A stretch of 64,000 bases of DNA. Source: Antarcticimicrobium sediminis. GTDB taxonomy: Bacteria > Pseudomonadota > Alphaproteobacteria > Rhodobacterales > Rhodobacteraceae. The stretch spans positions 1-64,000 of the forward strand of contig NZ_SMFP01000011.1 in assembly GCF_004348975.1 (NCBI RefSeq), written 5' to 3'. The notes under the pieces are model-generated. The model was not told the origin of the DNA. It worked only from the letters and a program-made list of their open reading frames with translations, and made no database searches. Both the position numbers and the translations under genes were made by a program. Shown in pieces: positions 60,227 through 64,000 of the stretch (the first letter of the stretch is position 1; each line of letters opens with the position of its first letter).

Positions 60227-61419
60227 ACAAGCCGCTGAAACAGCACCTGATCGACCCCGAAATCTGCATCCGCTGCTATACCTGCGAAATGACCTGCCCG
60301 CTCGAGGCGATCGAGCATGACGACAACAACGTTGTGGTCGATGCCTCCAAGTGCAACTTTTGCATGGATTGCATTCCGGTCTGCCCCACCGGCTCGATCG
60401 ACGAATGGCGGGTGGTAAACGATCCCTATTCGCTTGATGAGCAGTTCGAATGGGACGAATTGCCCGCGCAGGCGGATATCCAGACCGCCGGTGGCGAGGT
60501 CGAGACCGGGATGGAGGCACTGGACGAGGCCATGGCCGCGCTTTTGGCCGAGGCCCATGCCGGAGCTGGCGGCAAGGCGAAAGCGCCCGCCTCGGCCTCC
60601 AAGCCGACGGTCAACATGTACAACCTTGGCAAACCGGCAAAAGCGGTGGTGCAGGGCAACTATCGCCTGACATCGGAGGACTCCGACAGCGACGTGCGCC
60701 ACATCATCCTTGATCTGGGCGGCCTGCCGTTCCCGGTGCTGGAGGGCCAAAGCGTCGGGATCATTCCGCCGGGCACCGATGACGAGGGCAAGCCGCACCT
60801 GCCACGTCTTTATTCCGTCTCCAGCCCGCGCGACGGGGAACGGCCGAATTTCAACAACCTGTCCTTGACCGTAAAACGGGACGAGGGTGGGCTTTGCTCC
60901 AACTATGTCTGCGATCTGAAAAAGGGCGACACGGTTCAACTGACCGGCCCGTTCGGGGCGACCTTTCTGATGCCCGAAGATCCGCAGGCGCGGCTGTTGA
61001 TGATCTGCACCGGCACCGGCTCGGCCCCAATGCGTGCCTTTACCATGCGCCGCCAACGCTCTGTCGGGGCGAAATCGGGCGGCATGGTGATGTTCTTTGG
61101 CGCCCGCACCCCAGAAAGCCTGCCGTATTTCGGGCCACTGAACAAAGTGCCCGACACCCTGCTGAAGAAACATCTGGTGTTTTCACGCATCCCCGGCGCG
61201 GCCAAGGAATACGTGCAGGACCGCATGAGGGCCGAAGAGGATGTGGTGGCCGAGATGATCGCCGATCCCAACACGCATATTTACATCTGCGGCTTGCGCG
61301 GTATGGAGGAGGGCGTCGAAAAGACGCTGACCAATATCGCCGAAAGCATCGGCCAGCCTTGGGGCGCGCTGCGCGATACCATGCGCAACGAGGGCCGCTA
61401 TCACGTGGAAACCTATTGA
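60223..61419 (+). CDS. boxA: Benzoyl-CoA 2,3-epoxidase, reductase subunit
   Basis: This subunit passes electrons from NADPH through FAD and two [4Fe-4S] clusters to BoxB. It has 398 residues. Two complete ferredoxin motifs are visible: C15, C18, C21, C25 and C44, C47, C50, C54, each followed by Pro. A variable Ala-rich linker (about 85-130) leads to the ferredoxin-NADP reductase domain, with RLYSVSSPRDGE (FAD) near residue 195, and CTGTGSAPMRAF and the C-terminal GRYHVETY (NADPH/FAD). It is coupled to the preceding four-cysteine protein and abuts the thioesterase gene. Confidence 0.97.
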   Translation: MNKPLKQHLIDPEICIRCYTCEMTCPLEAIEHDDNNVVVDASKCNFCMDCIPVCPTGSIDEWRVVNDPYSLDEQFEWDELPAQADIQTAGGEVETGMEALDEAMAALLAEAHAGAGGKAKAPASASKPTVNMYNLGKPAKAVVQGNYRLTSEDSDSDVRHIILDLGGLPFPVLEGQSVGIIPPGTDDEGKPHLPRLYSVSSPRDGERPNFNNLSLTVKRDEGGLCSNYVCDLKKGDTVQLTGPFGATFLMPEDPQARLLMICTGTGSAPMRAFTMRRQRSVGAKSGGMVMFFGARTPESLPYFGPLNKVPDTLLKKHLVFSRIPGAAKEYVQDRMRAEEDVVAEMIADPNTHIYICGLRGMEEGVEKTLTNIAESIGQPWGALRDTMRNEGRYHVETY

Positions 61420-61860
61420 ATGACACAGACCAACGAAGCGGCGGTGCCGCCGCCGTTCGAGCATGAGATTCGCGTCACCTGGGCCGATTGCGACCCGGCC
61501 AAGATCGCCTATACCGGGCGGCTGCCCTATTTCGCGCTGGATGCGATCGACGCCTGGTGGGAACATCACCTTGGCGGCGGCTGGTTTCATCTGGAACTTG
61601 ATCTGGGTTTTGGCACACCCTTTGTGCATCTGAGTCTGGATTTCGTCTCGCCCGTGACGCCGCGCCATCGCCTGATCTGCAAGGTCTGGCCCAGCAAGCT
61701 GGGCACCAAGTCGATCGAGTTCCGGGTGGATGGCTATCAGGATGGCACGCTGTGCTTCAAAGGCCGGTTCGTGAATGTCTTTACGGTTTCCGAGACCTTT
61801 GCCTCGCAACCGGCTCCGCCCGAGATCCGCGCCCTCGTGACGCCTTTGCTGCGGCCATGA
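61420..61860 (+). CDS. Acyl-CoA thioesterase (4-hydroxybenzoyl-CoA thioesterase-like)
   Basis: This 146-residue hotdog-fold protein has the catalytic-Asp segment TWADCDPAKIAYTGRLPYF near residue 18, as in 4-hydroxybenzoyl-CoA thioesterases. The ATG immediately follows the boxA stop. It may rescue CoA when benzoyl-CoA or pathway CoA esters accumulate. The substrate is not certain. Confidence 0.9.
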   Translation: MTQTNEAAVPPPFEHEIRVTWADCDPAKIAYTGRLPYFALDAIDAWWEHHLGGGWFHLELDLGFGTPFVHLSLDFVSPVTPRHRLICKVWPSKLGTKSIEFRVDGYQDGTLCFKGRFVNVFTVSETFASQPAPPEIRALVTPLLRP

Positions 61861-61965
61861 CCTGCGCGCGCGACCTGTTGCGGGAATCTTCCGCAGGATA
61901 GTGCAGGTTTTGACTGTCGTTCGGGGAAAGGGTTTGAATGCGCCCGGACCCCGGTCTAGTTTTGT

Positions 61966-61979
61966 GCAATATTTTTCAT
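61966..61979 (+). promoter_or_regulatory. Degenerate BoxR-like box upstream of boxR
   Basis: TGCAATATTTTTCA fits TGCA-N6-TGCA with one mismatch (TTCA for TGCA). It lies 15-28 bases before the boxR start, so it could be an autoregulatory site. Confidence 0.4.
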
Positions 61980-61993
61980 AATCGACCGGTGGC

Positions 61994-62911
61994 ATGACCG
62001 AAATCACCAATTTCCGAGGCGAGGCGACACCGCAATCGCAGGCAACCCGGGTCGAGGCCGAGGTTGCGGCGTTGATCCAGCGGGTTGGCGAGCGTGTGCG
62101 CCGGGCCCGCGAACGGCGCGGCATTCCGCGCCGGGTGCTGTCGGACATATCGGGGGTCTCGCCACGCTATCTGGCACAGCTTGAGGCTGGCGAGGGCAAT
62201 ATCTCCATCGGCCTGTTGCAGCGGGTGGCCTCGGCGCTTGATCATCGGATCGAATGGCTGATCGGCGAAGAGGATCCGTGGAACTCGGAGGCCTTGCGGG
62301 TGGCGGATATGTTCCGCAGTTCCAGCTCTGACGTGCAGCAGGCAATCCTGCGCCAGCTCAACCCGGAACCGGCCGAGACCCTGCGCGCCCGCCGCATTTG
62401 TCTTTTGGGCCTGCGCGGCGCCGGGAAATCGACCCTTGGCGCGCTGGCCGGACAGGCGCTGAACATCCCCTTTGTCGAACTCAACGGCGAGATCGAGGAA
62501 CAGGCCGGCATGCCGGTCGACGAGGTGATGGCACTGTACGGGCAAGAAGGCTATCGTAAGCTCGAGGCGCAGGCGATCAGCCGCATCATCGCCACCCATG
62601 ACAGCATGGTTCTGGCGGTCGCCGGTGGCATCGTGGCCGAGCCCGAGACCTATAACCTGTTGCTGGGCCATTTCCACACCATCTGGCTCAAGACCTCGCC
62701 CGACGAGCATATGTCGCGGGTGCGGGCGCAAGGGGACGAACGGCCAATGTCCGGCAACCCCGAAGCGATGGAGCAGCTCCGCTCGATCCTGACCAGTCGC
62801 GAAACGCTTTATGCCCGCGCGCAGGCGCAGCTGGATACCTCTGGTCGATCGGTCGAGACCTCGCTGGCGCAGTTGCTGGCGCTGATCGAAGATCGCAAGT
62901 TTCTGGGCTGA
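61994..62911 (+). CDS. boxR: BoxR/BzdR-type transcriptional regulator (HTH plus shikimate kinase-like domain)
   Basis: This 305-residue regulator has an N-terminal Xre-type helix-turn-helix (about 25-90; RRVLSDISGVSPRYLAQLE is the recognition region) and a C-terminal shikimate kinase-like domain with P-loop GLRGAGKSTLG at about residues 137-147. In BzdR/BoxR proteins the kinase-like domain senses benzoyl-CoA and the regulator represses until it binds. It follows the box genes in the same direction, three bases before the next gene. The candidate operators at 50099, 53502, 56473 and 61966 are its probable targets. Confidence 0.95.
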   Translation: MTEITNFRGEATPQSQATRVEAEVAALIQRVGERVRRARERRGIPRRVLSDISGVSPRYLAQLEAGEGNISIGLLQRVASALDHRIEWLIGEEDPWNSEALRVADMFRSSSSDVQQAILRQLNPEPAETLRARRICLLGLRGAGKSTLGALAGQALNIPFVELNGEIEEQAGMPVDEVMALYGQEGYRKLEAQAISRIIATHDSMVLAVAGGIVAEPETYNLLLGHFHTIWLKTSPDEHMSRVRAQGDERPMSGNPEAMEQLRSILTSRETLYARAQAQLDTSGRSVETSLAQLLALIEDRKFLG

Positions 62912-62913
62912 GC

Positions 62914-64000
62914 ATGGACACCGCTCTGGTCGTCGGTGCCGGACCTGCCGGGGTGGCGGTCGCGCTGCTATTGAGGCGGGCGGGGTATCGTGTGGATCTG
63001 GCCGAGCTTGACGTGGATACCGCACGGCGGGTGCGCGATATGCTGGCGCAGGCCGGGCTGGATCTGGCGGTGATCGACGGGCCGGGTACTCCGCAATCCG
63101 CAACCCTTGTTGTCGAGGCGCTGGAGGAGGAGCCGGATCAGCGCGCCCCGGTGCTGGCCGATTTACTGGCCACCTGTCGCGCCGATTGCCTGCTGTTGTC
63201 CACCACGCTGACCGGGCTGACCGGGCGCGTTCTGGGGTTTCGCCTGTCTGCTCCCACTGCTTTGCGCCGGTTGGTCGAAATCGCCCCCGGCCCCGAAACC
63301 GAGACGCCGCAACTCGCCACCGCCTTTGCCTTGGCCCGCGTTCTGGGGCGTCAGGCCGTTGCGGCCCCCCTTGATCGCCCCTCGATCGGCACGCGGTTGA
63401 TGCAGCGGCTGTACGAGATGGCGGACATGATGCTGATGGACGGTGCCATCCCGCATGAGCTGGACGAGGCGATGGTGGCGTTCGGCTGGGACATGGGCCT
63501 GTATGAGGCGCAGGATCTGGTCGGGCTGGCGCAGGCCTATGGCGCGCGCAAGGCGCAGGCGTCCACACGCGATCCGCGCCGCCGCTATATCCCGATTCAG
63601 GACCGTATGGTCGAGGAAGGACGGCTGGGCAAACTCGCCGGGGTGGGCTGGTATCGCTATCCCGGCGGCGGCGGCGCGGTGATTGATCCGCTGGTCGAGG
63701 ATCTGGTGCGCGAAGAGGCTTGGTTCGCCGGCATCGCCCCGCGCCTGTTCACCGCGCAGGAGATGCAGGAGCGGCTGGCGCTGGCGCTTTTTCATGAGGG
63801 GGCATTGATGTTGGCCGATGGCACCGCCACCGCCGCTGGCGATATCGACACGGTCAGCGTTGCTGGCTTGGGTTTTCCTGCCGGGCGCGGCGGGGTGATG
63901 GCCTATGCCGAGGCGCTGGGCAGGGATGCGGTGCGGCAATCGCTGGAACCGCTCGCAGACGCGGACCCGGTGATCTGGGCACCGCTGCCGCCTTTGGCCT
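62914..64000 (+). CDS. 3-hydroxyacyl-CoA dehydrogenase-like protein (partial, runs off the window)
   Basis: At least 362 residues are present, with no stop in the window. The order matches 3-hydroxyacyl-CoA dehydrogenases without a hydratase part: N-terminal Rossmann motif VVGAGPAGVAVALLL, then a first C-terminal domain ending RLGKLAGVGWYRYPGG, and a second with FPAGRGGVMAYAEALG. The catalytic residues differ: the HFFNP block reads RLSAP (His replaced by Arg), and the NRLL-type Asn is Thr (IGTRLM). It may therefore not be an active dehydrogenase. It is three bases after boxR, in a position for the beta-oxidation end of the pathway. Confidence 0.8.
   Translation, partial: MDTALVVGAGPAGVAVALLLRRAGYRVDLAELDVDTARRVRDMLAQAGLDLAVIDGPGTPQSATLVVEALEEEPDQRAPVLADLLATCRADCLLLSTTLTGLTGRVLGFRLSAPTALRRLVEIAPGPETETPQLATAFALARVLGRQAVAAPLDRPSIGTRLMQRLYEMADMMLMDGAIPHELDEAMVAFGWDMGLYEAQDLVGLAQAYGARKAQASTRDPRRRYIPIQDRMVEEGRLGKLAGVGWYRYPGGGGAVIDPLVEDLVREEAWFAGIAPRLFTAQEMQERLALALFHEGALMLADGTATAAGDIDTVSVAGLGFPAGRGGVMAYAEALGRDAVRQSLEPLADADPVIWAPLPPLA

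Noticed and set aside
58375..61173. A 932-codon open frame on the minus strand across boxB and boxA
   Set aside because: It is the complement-frame shadow of high-GC coding DNA. The plus-strand genes are certain, and the translation has no recognisable domain.

Overview
The window looks like a chromosome segment from an alphaproteobacterium of the Rhodobacteraceae, probably the Roseobacter group. The evidence is high GC with strong third-position bias, FnrL-type TTGAC-N4-ATCAA boxes, a Rhodobacter-type PmtA beside Psd and PssA, tRNAs with encoded CCA, and an intergenic repeat (GGCGGGAGTATTTTCGGCCAG) that I associate with this family. The placement is inferred from gene content and not from a search.

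Left part (1-11.1 kb): the outer end of an IS21-family insertion sequence (1-120) cuts an oligopeptide-type ABC permease gene. The rest of that transporter (substrate-binding protein, two ATPases) follows an acetamidase/formamidase gene on the minus strand. A paralogous substrate-binding protein is divergent, and a near-identical 20-bp element precedes both transcription units. Adenine deaminase, a class II aldolase-like protein and a glutathione S-transferase follow.

Central housekeeping part (11.1-29.3 kb): mtgA; the glutamate synthase genes gltB and gltD with a GFA/CENP-V-like gene between them; uppP; an NDUFA9-like reductase; tRNA-Leu(CAG); an HU protein; a CDF cation transporter; psd-pssA-pmtA (phosphatidylserine to phosphatidylethanolamine to phosphatidylcholine); an EamA transporter; msrB-msrA; mtaB-dapF; and tRNA-Lys(TTT).

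Middle accessory part (29.6-42.3 kb): an RND efflux pump pair with a divergent TetR regulator, then the bd-type oxidase locus cydDC-cydABX. An FNR box and a perfect 15-bp inverted repeat lie in the cydA leader. A second FNR box with the reverse-complementary sequence lies downstream, before a short degenerate ORF and a periplasmic DsrE-like gene.

Right part (42.3-64 kb): an aromatic-acid catabolic island. A TetR gene diverges from a branched-chain-type ABC importer operon (livHMGF-like, an acyl-CoA ligase, a substrate-binding protein). A TRAP transporter follows, then the aerobic benzoyl-CoA (box) pathway: benzoate-CoA ligase, an alpha/beta hydrolase, a DUF309 protein, boxC, boxB, a 58-residue four-cysteine protein, boxA, a thioesterase, boxR, and a 3-hydroxyacyl-CoA dehydrogenase-like gene that runs off the edge. 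Benzoate would be imported, activated to benzoyl-CoA, epoxidised by BoxAB and cleaved by BoxC. BoxR-like operators (GCA-N6-TGC) lie before the TRAP, ligase and boxC units, with a weaker one before boxR. The least described items are the four-cysteine protein coupled to boxA, the dehydrogenase-like protein lacking its catalytic residues, and the regulatory elements.
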